A DNA stretch of 64,000 bases from an uncultured Olsenella sp. (GTDB lineage Bacteria > Actinomycetota > Coriobacteriia > Coriobacteriales > Atopobiaceae), in NCBI GenBank assembly GCA_900540955.1, contig UQIF01000001.1:248001-312000 (forward strand), given 5' to 3'. Under the pieces are notes generated by a model. The model saw only the letters and a list, made by a program, of their open reading frames with translations, did not search any database and had not been told where the DNA came from. Below, piece by piece: positions 12,172 through 21,519 of the stretch. Positions within the stretch are counted from its first letter, which is position 1. Every line of letters starts with the position of its first letter. The position numbers and the translations under genes are program-made.

Positions 12172-12900
12172 TTACTCCCAGCCCAAAAGACCGCGAATCA
12201 CGCGGCCGGCGATCATCTGTCCCATAATTGGCGGGATATAGCTCATGGTTCCGAGCAGCGAGCCCGACTGTCTCCACTGCTCGTCGGAGATGGCCTCCAT
12301 CTTTACCGGTTGCTCGTCTGAGTAGAGCACCTCGAGCTCATGGATGCCGCGCTTCTTGCACTCCTTGCGCATGACGCGCGCGAGCGGGCAGTTGACGGTC
12401 TTCTCGATGGGGGAGAAGCGAAAGCGCGTCGGGTCGAGCTTGTTGCCGCCGCCCATGGCGCTGATCTCGGGAATCCCAAGCTCCTGGCACCACGACGCGA
12501 GCTGCAGCTTCTGGGCTACCGTGTCGATCGCGTCGACCACGTAGTCCGGTCGGGGAAGCTCTCCAAGCTGTTCTTCAACGCGGTCCTTTTCGAGGAAGGC
12601 TTGGACCGAGACCACATTCGCCTCGGGGTTGATGTCGAGGACCATCTTTTGCATAACGTCTGATTTGGGTCTTCCGATGGTGCTCGTATACGCTATGGCC
12701 TGCCGGTTCACGTTCGACGGCGCGACCACGTCGCGATCGAGCAGCACGAGGTTGCCGACGCCGCCTCGCGCCAAGGCTTCGGCACAATTTGACCCAACGC
12801 CCCCCAAGCCTATGACCATTACGGTCGCCCGCTCAAGGCGTTCGAGCCCTTCTTGTCCGAGGATGAGCCTTAAGCGGTCTTTTGTCGTCTCCGTTGTCAT
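12172..12900 (-). CDS. tcdA: tRNA threonylcarbamoyladenosine dehydratase (ThiF/E1-like)
   Basis: TcdA (CsdL) uses ATP to cyclise the t6A37 modification of tRNAs to ct6A. The 242-residue protein has the E1-like nucleotide motif VMVIGLGGVGSNCAEALAR near residue 28, the LLDRDVVAPSNVNRQ adenylation segment and the DAIDTVAQK motif. The family's C-terminal GSLLGTMSYIPPIMGQMIAG is present, which separates it from MoeB and ThiF. Start ATG at 12900 has AAGGAT upstream. A neighbouring CsdA/CsdE sulfurtransferase pair was not seen. It is divergent from the folate cluster. Confidence 0.87.
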   Translation of the reverse strand: MTTETTKDRLRLILGQEGLERLERATVMVIGLGGVGSNCAEALARGGVGNLVLLDRDVVAPSNVNRQAIAYTSTIGRPKSDVMQKMVLDINPEANVVSVQAFLEKDRVEEQLGELPRPDYVVDAIDTVAQKLQLASWCQELGIPEISAMGGGNKLDPTRFRFSPIEKTVNCPLARVMRKECKKRGIHELEVLYSDEQPVKMEAISDEQWRQSGSLLGTMSYIPPIMGQMIAGRVIRGLLGWE

Positions 12901-13182
12901 TGTTTAATCCTTGCGTGGGTCTTCTGGCTTATTGCCGAGCTTGAAGTATAACCTTCGACGCCGGCGCCGCCTTTCGTCCTCTGGGGTTTGGCGATTCTCC
13001 GGAATTGGCATCCGACCGATCACAGAACAACCGCGCCATGAATGCTTCGATTAAGTGTACTGTCTGATTCGGTGGAGATTTTGGCACGTAGGATGCGCAT
13101 AATGGTTAAACGGTCAGTTCGTCCCGAGCATCGGTAACCATTGGCCCTCGGCGCGGCCAAAAAGCGAAAGGAAACCTTGAGG

Positions 13183-14850
13183 ATGGCAAAATCAGATATC
13201 GAGATCGCACAGGAAGCGAAGATGCTCCCCATTGCCGATGTGGCAAAGAGGGCCGGCCTTGAGCCCGAGCAGCTCGAGCTTTACGGAAACCACAAGGCCA
13301 AGGTGGATATCCATGCGTTTTCGGACGCCCCGATGAAGGGCAAGCTCATTCTCGTGACGGCCATCAACCCCACTCCTGCGGGTGAGGGAAAGACGACGAC
13401 GTCGGTTGGACTGCAGGACGCCCTGTGCGCCATGGGGAAGAACTCCCTGCTTTGCCTGCGCGAGCCATCGCTCGGCCCGGTCTTTGGCGTCAAGGGCGGA
13501 GCAGCGGGCGGTGGATACGCCCAGGTCGTTCCCATGGAGGACATCAATCTTCATTTCACCGGCGACTTCCATGCCATCGGCGCCGCAAACAACCTCTGCG
13601 CCGCCATGCTTGACAACCACATCAAGCAGGGCAATGCGCTTGGGATCGACCCGCGCCGTGTTGTCTGGAAGCGCTGCGTCGACATGAACGACCGCCAGCT
13701 CAGAAACATCGTCGATGGCCTTGGCGGCATCGCCGACGGAATGCCGCGCCAGGACGGCTTCGACATCACCGTTGCCTCTGAGGTCATGGCCGTGTTCTGC
13801 CTTGCCACCGATCTCATGGACCTTAAGGCCAGGCTCGGCCGCATGGTGATCGCCTACACCTATGATCGCCGTCCTGTCACGGTCCACGACATCAAGGCGG
13901 AAGGCGCCATGACGGCCCTGCTCAAGGACGCTATCAAGCCGAACCTCGTCCAGACGCTTGAGAATAACCCGGCCTTCGTCCATGGCGGTCCGTTCGCCAA
14001 CATCGCCCACGGCTGCAACTCCGTTGAGGCCACCACCACGGCGCTTAAGCTCGCAGATTATGTGGTCACCGAGGCAGGCTTCGGGGCTGACCTCGGCGCC
14101 GAGAAGTTCCTCGACATCAAGAGCCGCTATGCCGGCCTTCATCCCGATGCCGTCGTCCTTGTTGCGACGGTCCGCGCCCTCAAGTACAACGGCGGCGTGC
14201 CGAAATCCGAGCTTACGGCGGAGAACCTCGATGCCGTCCGCGCGGGCCTCCCCAATCTCCTCCGCCACGTCTCCAACATCAAGGATGTCTTTGGCCTTCC
14301 CGTGGTCGTCGCCATCAACGCCTTCCCGACCGACACCGACGCCGAGCTCAAGCTCGTCGAGGATGAGTGCAACAAGCTCGGCGTTAACGTGGCGCTCTCT
14401 GAGGTTTGGGCCAAGGGCGGCGAGGGCGGCCGCGCGCTCGCCGAGGAGGTCGTGCGTCTTTGCGACCAGCCCAATGATTTCCGCTTTGCCTACGATCTCG
14501 AGGATTCCATCGAGGAGAAGGTCTCCGCCATCGCGACGAAGGTCTACCATGCCGACGGCGTTGAGTACACCACGGCCGCGAAAAAGCAACTTAAGCAGCT
14601 TGAGGAACAGGGCTTCGGCGGCCTGCCCATCTGCATGGCAAAGACCCAGTACTCCTTCAGCGACGACCAGTCCAAGCTTGGGGCTCCCGAGGGCTTCACG
14701 ATCACGGTCCGCAACCTCAAAGTCTCTGCGGGCGCCGGCTTCATCGTCGCCCTCACCGGCGACATCATGACGATGCCCGGGCTGCCCAAGGTCCCGGCCG
14801 CCGAGAATATCGACGTCACTGCCGACGGTCGAATCATCGGTTTGTTCTAG
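13183..14850 (+). CDS. fhs: formate--tetrahydrofolate ligase
   Basis: Condenses formate, THF and ATP to 10-formyl-THF, feeding purine and C1 metabolism. It is 555 residues, standard for the family. The P-loop-like ATP motif is AINPTPAGEGKTTTSVGL near residue 60, followed by LREPSLGPVFGVKGGAAGGG. The ATG at 13183 follows AAAGGAAA. The frame opens earlier at a TTG (13141), but that segment is a small hairpin (TTGGCC/GGCCAA, 13141-13160) and lacks homology. The 282-base upstream region is divergent with tcdA and holds no gene; I found no convincing THF riboswitch. fchA, folD and folE follow with tight spacing. Confidence 0.97.
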   Translation: MAKSDIEIAQEAKMLPIADVAKRAGLEPEQLELYGNHKAKVDIHAFSDAPMKGKLILVTAINPTPAGEGKTTTSVGLQDALCAMGKNSLLCLREPSLGPVFGVKGGAAGGGYAQVVPMEDINLHFTGDFHAIGAANNLCAAMLDNHIKQGNALGIDPRRVVWKRCVDMNDRQLRNIVDGLGGIADGMPRQDGFDITVASEVMAVFCLATDLMDLKARLGRMVIAYTYDRRPVTVHDIKAEGAMTALLKDAIKPNLVQTLENNPAFVHGGPFANIAHGCNSVEATTTALKLADYVVTEAGFGADLGAEKFLDIKSRYAGLHPDAVVLVATVRALKYNGGVPKSELTAENLDAVRAGLPNLLRHVSNIKDVFGLPVVVAINAFPTDTDAELKLVEDECNKLGVNVALSEVWAKGGEGGRALAEEVVRLCDQPNDFRFAYDLEDSIEEKVSAIATKVYHADGVEYTTAAKKQLKQLEEQGFGGLPICMAKTQYSFSDDQSKLGAPEGFTITVRNLKVSAGAGFIVALTGDIMTMPGLPKVPAAENIDVTADGRIIGLF

Positions 14851-14857
14851 GAGCCGT

Positions 14858-15490
14858 ATGGATCAAAGTTTGCTTAACCTTAGCTGCACTGGGTTTCTCG
14901 ACGCCCTCGGCTCCAGAAGCCCAGTGCCGGGGGGCGGGGGAGTTTCGGCTCTTGTCGGAGCCCTCTCCGCCTCGCTGGGCCACATGGTCTGCGAATATAC
15001 CGTTGGAAAGAAGCGCTACGCGGAGTTCGAAGATGACGTGAGGGCTACCATGTCCTCGCTTACCAGGCTTGGCCAGGAGCTCCAGGCTCTTGTCGATGAG
15101 GATGCTTCGGCCTACTCGCTCGTCTCGGAGGCTTACGCTCTGGGGAAGGACGACCCCGCAAGGGCGGGCGCCGTCAACCGCGCGCTCGACGCGGCCGCCG
15201 TTGCGCCGCTGCGCACTATGGCGGCGTGCGCACAAGCCCTGGATGCGTTCGAGGAGCTTTCCCTCAAGGGCTCTATGCTGCTGCAGGCAGACGTCTACTG
15301 CGCCTGCGAGCTCGCGATGTCCGCGCTTCGCTGCGCGCGACTCAACGTGCTCGTCAACACGCTGTCGATGGCGGATCGCTCTCGATCCGCCGAGCTCGAG
15401 GGGCAGGCCGAAGCGCTTCTTGGGCGAGCCGAGCCTGTATATGAAAACGTGCTCGCTCGTGTTCTGAAAACGATTAAGAAGGAGGCCTAG
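14858..15490 (+). CDS. fchA: methenyl-THF cyclohydrolase / cyclodeaminase family (FchA-like)
   Basis: This family (the FTCD C-terminal domain type) acts as methenyl-THF cyclohydrolase in acetogens or as formimino-THF cyclodeaminase. The 210 residues begin with the typical pattern FLDALGSRSPVPGGGGVSALVGALSASLG, with the P-G-G-G folate-binding turn, then an all-helical fold. The context of fhs upstream and folD downstream favours the cyclohydrolase role; no formimidoyltransferase or histidine-degradation gene is nearby. The RBS AGGAG overlaps the fhs stop. It probably supplies the cyclohydrolase activity that the adjacent FolD appears to lack. Confidence 0.88.
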   Translation: MDQSLLNLSCTGFLDALGSRSPVPGGGGVSALVGALSASLGHMVCEYTVGKKRYAEFEDDVRATMSSLTRLGQELQALVDEDASAYSLVSEAYALGKDDPARAGAVNRALDAAAVAPLRTMAACAQALDAFEELSLKGSMLLQADVYCACELAMSALRCARLNVLVNTLSMADRSRSAELEGQAEALLGRAEPVYENVLARVLKTIKKEA

Positions 15491-15492
15491 TT

Positions 15493-16350
15493 TTGGCCGA
15501 GTTGCTCTTGGGCCTGCCTGTCGCTCAATCGATCAACCGAGAACTACTTGGCCGCGTGGCTTCCCTTAAGGAGGCCGATATTGTCCCTAAGCTCGCATTC
15601 GTGCGTGTGGGGGCACGCGAGGACGACCTTTCCTACGAGCGCGGCGCGCTCAAGCGCTGTGACGCTCTGGGCATCGAGACCGAGATCCTGCATTTTGAAG
15701 AAGGCGACGTCGATACCCAGGCCCTTATTTCCCAAATCAAACAGCTTAACGCGCGCCGGGATGTTCACGGCGTCCTGATGTTCAGGCCTTTGCCCGCCCA
15801 TATCGACCAAGCGGCTGTATGCGAGGTGCTCGACCCCGCCAAGGACGTCGACTGCCTGACGAGCGGCTCTTTATTCGGGGTCCTCGCAGGTGTTTCTCGT
15901 GGCTTTGCCCCGTGCACTGCCGAGGCCGTCCTTGCGCTTCTCGACTTCTACGGCATTGCCCTCGACGGTGCCGACGTTGCGGTGATCGGGCGCTCGCTCG
16001 TTATCGGCAAGCCCGTCGCCGCGCTTCTTTGCTCTAGAAACGCCACCGTTACCATGTGCCATACGCACACCGCGGACCTTGCCGCCGTGTGCCGCGATTG
16101 CGACGTGATTGTCGCCGCGGCCGGCCACGCCAAGACGGTAGGCCTGGACTGTGCCCGTGACGGCCAGACGATCATCGACGTCGGCATAAATTGGGACGAC
16201 GAGAATCAGCGCCTGGTCGGCGACGTTGACTTCGACGCAGTCGAGCCCGTCGTATCAAAGATCTCCCCGGTCCCCAGAGGGGTCGGATCCGTAACCACCG
16301 CCGTTCTCGCAAAGCATGTCGTTGAGGCGGCTGAAAGGACCCTAGCATGA
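15493..16350 (+). CDS. folD: methylene-THF dehydrogenase FolD, probably lacking cyclohydrolase activity
   Basis: Oxidises or reduces methylene-THF/methenyl-THF with a nicotinamide cofactor. The 285-residue length is normal. The Rossmann motif VAVIGRSLVIGKPVAALL and the C-terminal PVPRGVGSVTTAVL are intact. The bifunctional enzyme normally uses a YxxxK lysine (E. coli Lys54) and a Gln (E. coli Gln98). Here the aligned tyrosine is Tyr48 but the lysine position is Ala52 (YERGA), and the Gln position is Phe97 (MFRPLP). The Asp of the KDVD motif (Asp118) is kept. A Lys at 54 is two residues out of register. Start is TTG at 15493 after GGAGG; the stop overlaps folE (ATGA). The adjacent FchA could supply the missing step. 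Confidence 0.93.
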   Translation: MAELLLGLPVAQSINRELLGRVASLKEADIVPKLAFVRVGAREDDLSYERGALKRCDALGIETEILHFEEGDVDTQALISQIKQLNARRDVHGVLMFRPLPAHIDQAAVCEVLDPAKDVDCLTSGSLFGVLAGVSRGFAPCTAEAVLALLDFYGIALDGADVAVIGRSLVIGKPVAALLCSRNATVTMCHTHTADLAAVCRDCDVIVAAAGHAKTVGLDCARDGQTIIDVGINWDDENQRLVGDVDFDAVEPVVSKISPVPRGVGSVTTAVLAKHVVEAAERTLA

Positions 16351-16910
16351 GCATTGACAAGCCAAGGATCGAGGCGGCCGTTCGGGAGCTTTTGATCGGA
16401 ATCGGCGAGGACCCTGACCGCGAGGGCCTTCAGGGCACCCCAGATCGCGTGGCTCGGGCGTGCGAGGAGATTTTCGGGGGTCTCTCCGAAGATCCGGGCT
16501 CATACCTGCGCAAGCAGTTCCATGAGGACGGAAACGAGGAAATGGTCGTTGTCCGCGACATCCCGTTCTCCTCCATGTGCGAGCATCATCTCTTGCCCTT
16601 CGTTGGGCGTGCCCATGTATGCTACATCCCTCGCGACGGCCGCGTGACGGGCCTTTCTAAAATCTCGCGCTGCGTAAACGGCTACGCTCGGCGCCCGCAG
16701 CTGCAGGAGCGCCTCACGGCGCAGATAGCCGACGCGCTTGTTCGCGAGCTTGACCCGTTGGGCGTGCTCGTCGTGCTCGAAGCCGAGCATACCTGCATGA
16801 CCATGCGCGGCGTCCGCGCTGCCGGGGCCATCACCGCCACCTCGGCTGTCCGCGGCGCCTTGAGGGATAGCAAGACACGCCAGGAGGCCATGCGCCTTAT
16901 CGGCAAGTAG
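16347..16910 (+). CDS. folE: GTP cyclohydrolase I
   Basis: Converts GTP to 7,8-dihydroneopterin triphosphate, the first step of folate synthesis. The 187-residue protein has the zinc-binding Cys and His in SSMCEHHLLPFVGRAHVCYIP, the catalytic segment GLSKISRCVNGYARRPQLQERL and the late Cys in EAEHTCMTMRGVR. The ATG overlaps the folD stop by four bases. A 9-bp hairpin (16914-16934) sits directly after the stop. No folB, folK or folP is nearby. Confidence 0.97.
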   Translation: MSIDKPRIEAAVRELLIGIGEDPDREGLQGTPDRVARACEEIFGGLSEDPGSYLRKQFHEDGNEEMVVVRDIPFSSMCEHHLLPFVGRAHVCYIPRDGRVTGLSKISRCVNGYARRPQLQERLTAQIADALVRELDPLGVLVVLEAEHTCMTMRGVRAAGAITATSAVRGALRDSKTRQEAMRLIGK

Positions 16911-16913
16911 CCT

Positions 16914-16934
16914 CCGGCGCGCATGGCGCGCCGG
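16914..16934 (+). terminator. folE-folC intergenic hairpin
   Basis: Nine-bp perfect stem CCGGCGCGC / GCGCGCCGG with loop ATG, immediately after folE. There is no U-tract, so it may be an mRNA-stabilising or pausing element rather than a terminator. Confidence 0.4.
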
Positions 16935-17013
16935 TCTGCCTGAACCGGCGTCTACCCTCTGCAAACACCCTAATAATGGCGACCTGCGCGCGGGTCGTCG
17001 GAGAGGTATGTGC

Positions 17014-18423
17014 ATGTACCAGGTTCCGTTTGAATTCCCCTTGCTTTCATATGGCGACGCCTCCGCCATGGCCCACGATTGCGGGTTCTTTGGCAATACC
17101 GACGATCCGCTGCTCGAGACCGTCGTCGAGATGCTTGACGAGCTCGGGCGGCCCGACTCCGCCTTCGACGTCATCCAGATTGCGGGAACCAACGGAAAGA
17201 CCTCCACTTCGCGCTTCACCGCGGCCATTCTATCCGGCCAAGGCAAGAAGTGCGCGCTCTACACGTCCCCCGAACTCGTGGAGATGCGCGAGCGCATGGA
17301 GGTCGCGGGTAAGCCGGTCGAACGCGATGCGTTCGCGCGCGGCATCTCCGTGGCAGCCGAGTCTGGCCGCCGAGTGAACGCTCGCCGTTCCGCTGCCGGC
17401 CAAAAGCCGTATAGGGTGACCGAGTTCGACCTTCTTACCGTGGCGGCACTCGTCGTGTTCGCTGAGGCCGGCGTCGATGTGGCCGTGCTCGAGGTCGGCC
17501 TCGGCGGTCGCTGGGACGCCACGACCGCGACGCATCCCGTCGTCACGTGCGTCACCGGGATCGGGCTCGACCACTGCCACATCCTGGGGGACACGCTCGA
17601 GGATATCGCCGGCGAGAAGGCGGCCGTGATCAAGGCGGGCCAGCGCTGTGTGCTCGGCGTCGGGACCGCGACCCCCGGCTCAGTCGAGGACGTGATCTTG
17701 TCCCGGTGCCGCGAGGTCGGCGTCGAGCCGGTCCTTCTTCGCCCCGAGGTTGCTTCCGACGCTGCCGGAGAGATGTTTCCCGGCGAGGTTCGCGTGCACG
17801 CCGATCTCCTTTCAGCGAGCTACGCCATAACCAAGCACCCGGTTCGCCTGGGCGGCCCGCTCGAGCTCGATGTGCATACTCCCCGCGCGACGTATGCCGA
17901 GCTCGCTGCTTTGAAGCCGTCTTACCAGGCCGCCAACATCGCGTGCGCCGTATGCGTCGCCGAGGAGTACTTGTGCCGCGCGCTCGAGCCCGACGCGCTC
18001 TTTACCTCCGTTGTCCAGTGCCCAACACCCGGCCGCTTCCAGTTGCTTCGCGCAGACCCGCTGCTTCTCATCGACGCCTGCCACAACCCTCAGAGCGTGG
18101 AGGCGTTTCTTGCTGCCGTGCGCGCCGTCGCGCCCGTAAGGGATGCGCGCCCGACACTTCTTTGCGCCGTCTTGAAGGATAAGGACGTCCAGGGCATCGT
18201 GGACCTACTGGCTGCCGAGTTCGCCCACGTTGCCGTGACGCAGACTTCTTCGCCCCGCGCTCTTCGCGCCCACGAGCTCTCCGGGCTCTTCGAAGCCGCG
18301 GGCTGTGAGGTCGTGGGGGAGTATCCGACCGTTGCCGGCGCTTTGTCCGGCCTTTGTGGAGAATCGTGCGTTGCGTGCGGCTCAATCACGCTTGCCGGCG
18401 AGGTCGCGGCTTCGTTCGCCTAG
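17014..18423 (+). CDS. folC: folylpolyglutamate synthase / dihydrofolate synthase
   Basis: Adds glutamate to dihydropteroate and/or folates in an ATP-dependent Mur-ligase-type reaction. The 469 residues carry the P-loop IQIAGTNGKTSTSRF near residue 50, the DLLTVAALVVFAEAGVDVAVLEVGLGG segment, a GIGLDHCHILGDT motif and a C-terminal domain with LLIDACHNPQSVEAF. Two ATGs compete; 17014 is preferred because GGAGAGG (17000-17006) is seven bases away, whereas 17008 is only one base from it. It probably belongs to the preceding C1/folate operon despite the 103-base gap. Confidence 0.93.
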   Translation: MYQVPFEFPLLSYGDASAMAHDCGFFGNTDDPLLETVVEMLDELGRPDSAFDVIQIAGTNGKTSTSRFTAAILSGQGKKCALYTSPELVEMRERMEVAGKPVERDAFARGISVAAESGRRVNARRSAAGQKPYRVTEFDLLTVAALVVFAEAGVDVAVLEVGLGGRWDATTATHPVVTCVTGIGLDHCHILGDTLEDIAGEKAAVIKAGQRCVLGVGTATPGSVEDVILSRCREVGVEPVLLRPEVASDAAGEMFPGEVRVHADLLSASYAITKHPVRLGGPLELDVHTPRATYAELAALKPSYQAANIACAVCVAEEYLCRALEPDALFTSVVQCPTPGRFQLLRADPLLLIDACHNPQSVEAFLAAVRAVAPVRDARPTLLCAVLKDKDVQGIVDLLAAEFAHVAVTQTSSPRALRAHELSGLFEAAGCEVVGEYPTVAGALSGLCGESCVACGSITLAGEVAASFA

Positions 18424-18504
18424 CCTCTGCTACAATCTATCCGTCTGTGCGTCGGCGTTTGCCCCGCACCGATTGAATGTGAACTCCTAGAAGGGTCAAC
18501 GAAT

Positions 18505-18936
18505 ATGCAGGAACTTATCGACCAGATTCTTACTCCTGAGGTCCGAATGGTCCTCTACCTGATGGTCGTATGCGTCGTCATGCTCTACATTCTCTCGATT
18601 GTGTATGTCATTCGAGACGCCCAGCGCCGCGGCGCCGAGCCTTGGTGGATGTGGGCCGTCATCTCCGTCATCCCCATCGTCGGTCTTCTTGCCTATGTGA
18701 TTTTGCGCCCGAGCTCCTACCTCATCGACCGTGAGGAGCAGGACCTTGACATCGCCCTCCGAGAGCACCAGCTCTCCCACTACGGCATTTGCCCTAAGTG
18801 CGGCTCGCCGATCGACCGCGATTTCGTCGTCTGCCCCATTTGCAACACCCAGGTGCGCAACGTCTGCCCGACCTGCCACCGTCCGCTTAACGCTGACTGG
18901 AAGGTGTGCCCGTACTGCCGCACCCGTATCCAGTAG
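18505..18936 (+). CDS. membrane protein with double zinc ribbon
   Basis: A 143-residue protein of unknown role. Two transmembrane segments lie near residues 15-37 and 48-67 with a short basic loop (DAQRRG) between, resembling the PLDc_N-type anchor. After an acidic linker, two tandem zinc ribbons follow: CPKCGSPIDRDFVVCPIC and CPTCHRPLNADWKVCPYC. Such ribbons often mediate protein or nucleic-acid contacts. The ATG has AAGGG upstream. It forms its own unit, with a TACAAT element 69 bases upstream and a classical terminator directly downstream. Confidence 0.85.
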   Translation: MQELIDQILTPEVRMVLYLMVVCVVMLYILSIVYVIRDAQRRGAEPWWMWAVISVIPIVGLLAYVILRPSSYLIDREEQDLDIALREHQLSHYGICPKCGSPIDRDFVVCPICNTQVRNVCPTCHRPLNADWKVCPYCRTRIQ

Positions 18937-18961
18937 GCGAGGCATAAATTGTGTTTCATTT

Positions 18962-18988
18962 GCCCCTCGTTTTTACGAGGGGCTTTTT
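18962..18988 (+). terminator. rho-independent terminator after zinc-ribbon gene
   Basis: Stem GCCCCTCG (18962-18969) with CGAGGGGC (18976-18983), loop TTTTTA, then TTTTT. Textbook form. Confidence 0.93.
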
Positions 18989-19090
18989 CATACTGTTCGT
19001 TTGTGGTAAACCATTACCAGTGCAATCGCTCGGAAGGTTTTTCCAAATGCTACGAATGCGCGCGCTTCGCGCTCTAACTCAGACTATGTA

Positions 19091-19174
19091 GGCGTCTGCC
19101 CCTTCAAAGCGACTTTGTGTCGCGTGGCAGGCGCCGTTCGATGCTCGCGGCCGTAATCGGCGCGAGCTCTTTTT
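19091..19174 (+). promoter_or_regulatory. candidate transcription attenuator in the thrS leader
   Basis: Two mutually exclusive structures are visible. Hairpin 1 pairs GGCGTCTGCC (19091-19100) with GGCAGGCGCC (19126-19135) around an inner GCGAC/GTCGC stem. Hairpin 2 pairs GCTCGCGGCCG (19143-19153) with CGGCGCGAGC (19158-19167), one G bulged, followed by TCTTTTT: an intrinsic terminator 50 bases before the thrS start. GCGCCG (19131-19136) can alternatively pair with CGGCGC (19158-19163), which would break both. I saw no T-box UGGNACC element, so the trigger is unknown. Confidence 0.6.
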
Positions 19175-19225
19175 GTAGTCATAGTTGCTGTTTGAGCGCC
19201 AAACAACGCGTAGGAAGAGGTTCCC

Positions 19226-20986
<1,761 letters not shown>

Positions 20987-21340
20987 GTGGCCGCCGAGCT
21001 TCTAAAGCCTGTTGGACGGAAGGGCCCCGACCTCGGGGCCCTTCTTTGCTTGCAGGAAACCATCTCCGCGTCGGAGTGGCGACTTCGCTCCGATTCCGCT
21101 CAGGTCGCGGCCAATTATCTCCGATGCCATCCTGCGGTTGCAGAGGTCCGCTACCCCGGGCTGACCTCGGACCCCGATTATCCGAAGGCCTCGTGCGCGC
21201 TACGAGGGGGCTTCGGCCCCTGGGTCTGGGTCAGGTTCCCATCCGGTTCCGATTGGTTTTTGTTCGATGCCGACGATGCGCCGTCTACCGAACAGGTCAT
21301 GGCGCTTGAGCGCTTCTTGGGAATGAATAATCCCAGCTAA
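20987..21340 (+). CDS. short protein resembling the C-terminal part of Cys/Met-metabolism PLP enzymes
   Basis: A 117-codon frame starting at a GTG directly after the thrS stop. The centre (VAANYLRCHPAVAEVRYPGL, then GGFGPWVWVRF) matches the C-terminal domain of cystathionine gamma-synthase/lyase-type enzymes (VAxFLxxHPxVxxVxYPGL, GGFGxxxSF). The PLP lysine and the whole catalytic N-terminal domain are absent, so it is not a complete enzyme. The thrS terminator lies inside its first 20 codons, so the true start may be downstream, for example TTG at 21050. It may be a decayed remnant or a small adapted protein. Confidence 0.55.
   Translation: MAAELLKPVGRKGPDLGALLCLQETISASEWRLRSDSAQVAANYLRCHPAVAEVRYPGLTSDPDYPKASCALRGGFGPWVWVRFPSGSDWFLFDADDAPSTEQVMALERFLGMNNPS
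21020..21049 (+). terminator. terminator after thrS
   Basis: Ten-bp stem AAGGGCCCCG (21020-21029) with CGGGGCCCTT (21034-21043), loop ACCT, followed by CTTTGCTT. It overlaps the first codons of the downstream short ORF. Confidence 0.8.
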
Positions 21341-21519
21341 TCAGTCCGCTTTGTGCTGTAGCACCAATTCTTGGTTCAGGCCGCTCACGAGTAGGCCACT
21401 CCCGCTTGTCGAACGTATACTTGAAATTGGCGAATTTGGGATGTTCGCCGATCTGCCCGTCCTATCACCTTCTGTCGACCGCCGGCACAGGCCAGCGGCC
21501 TAGGAAAATTGGAGGAAGC

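Noticed and set aside
12901..13182. Possible THF riboswitch ahead of fhs
   Set aside because: No match to the conserved paired core was found. Only a small TTGGCC/GGCCAA hairpin was seen.
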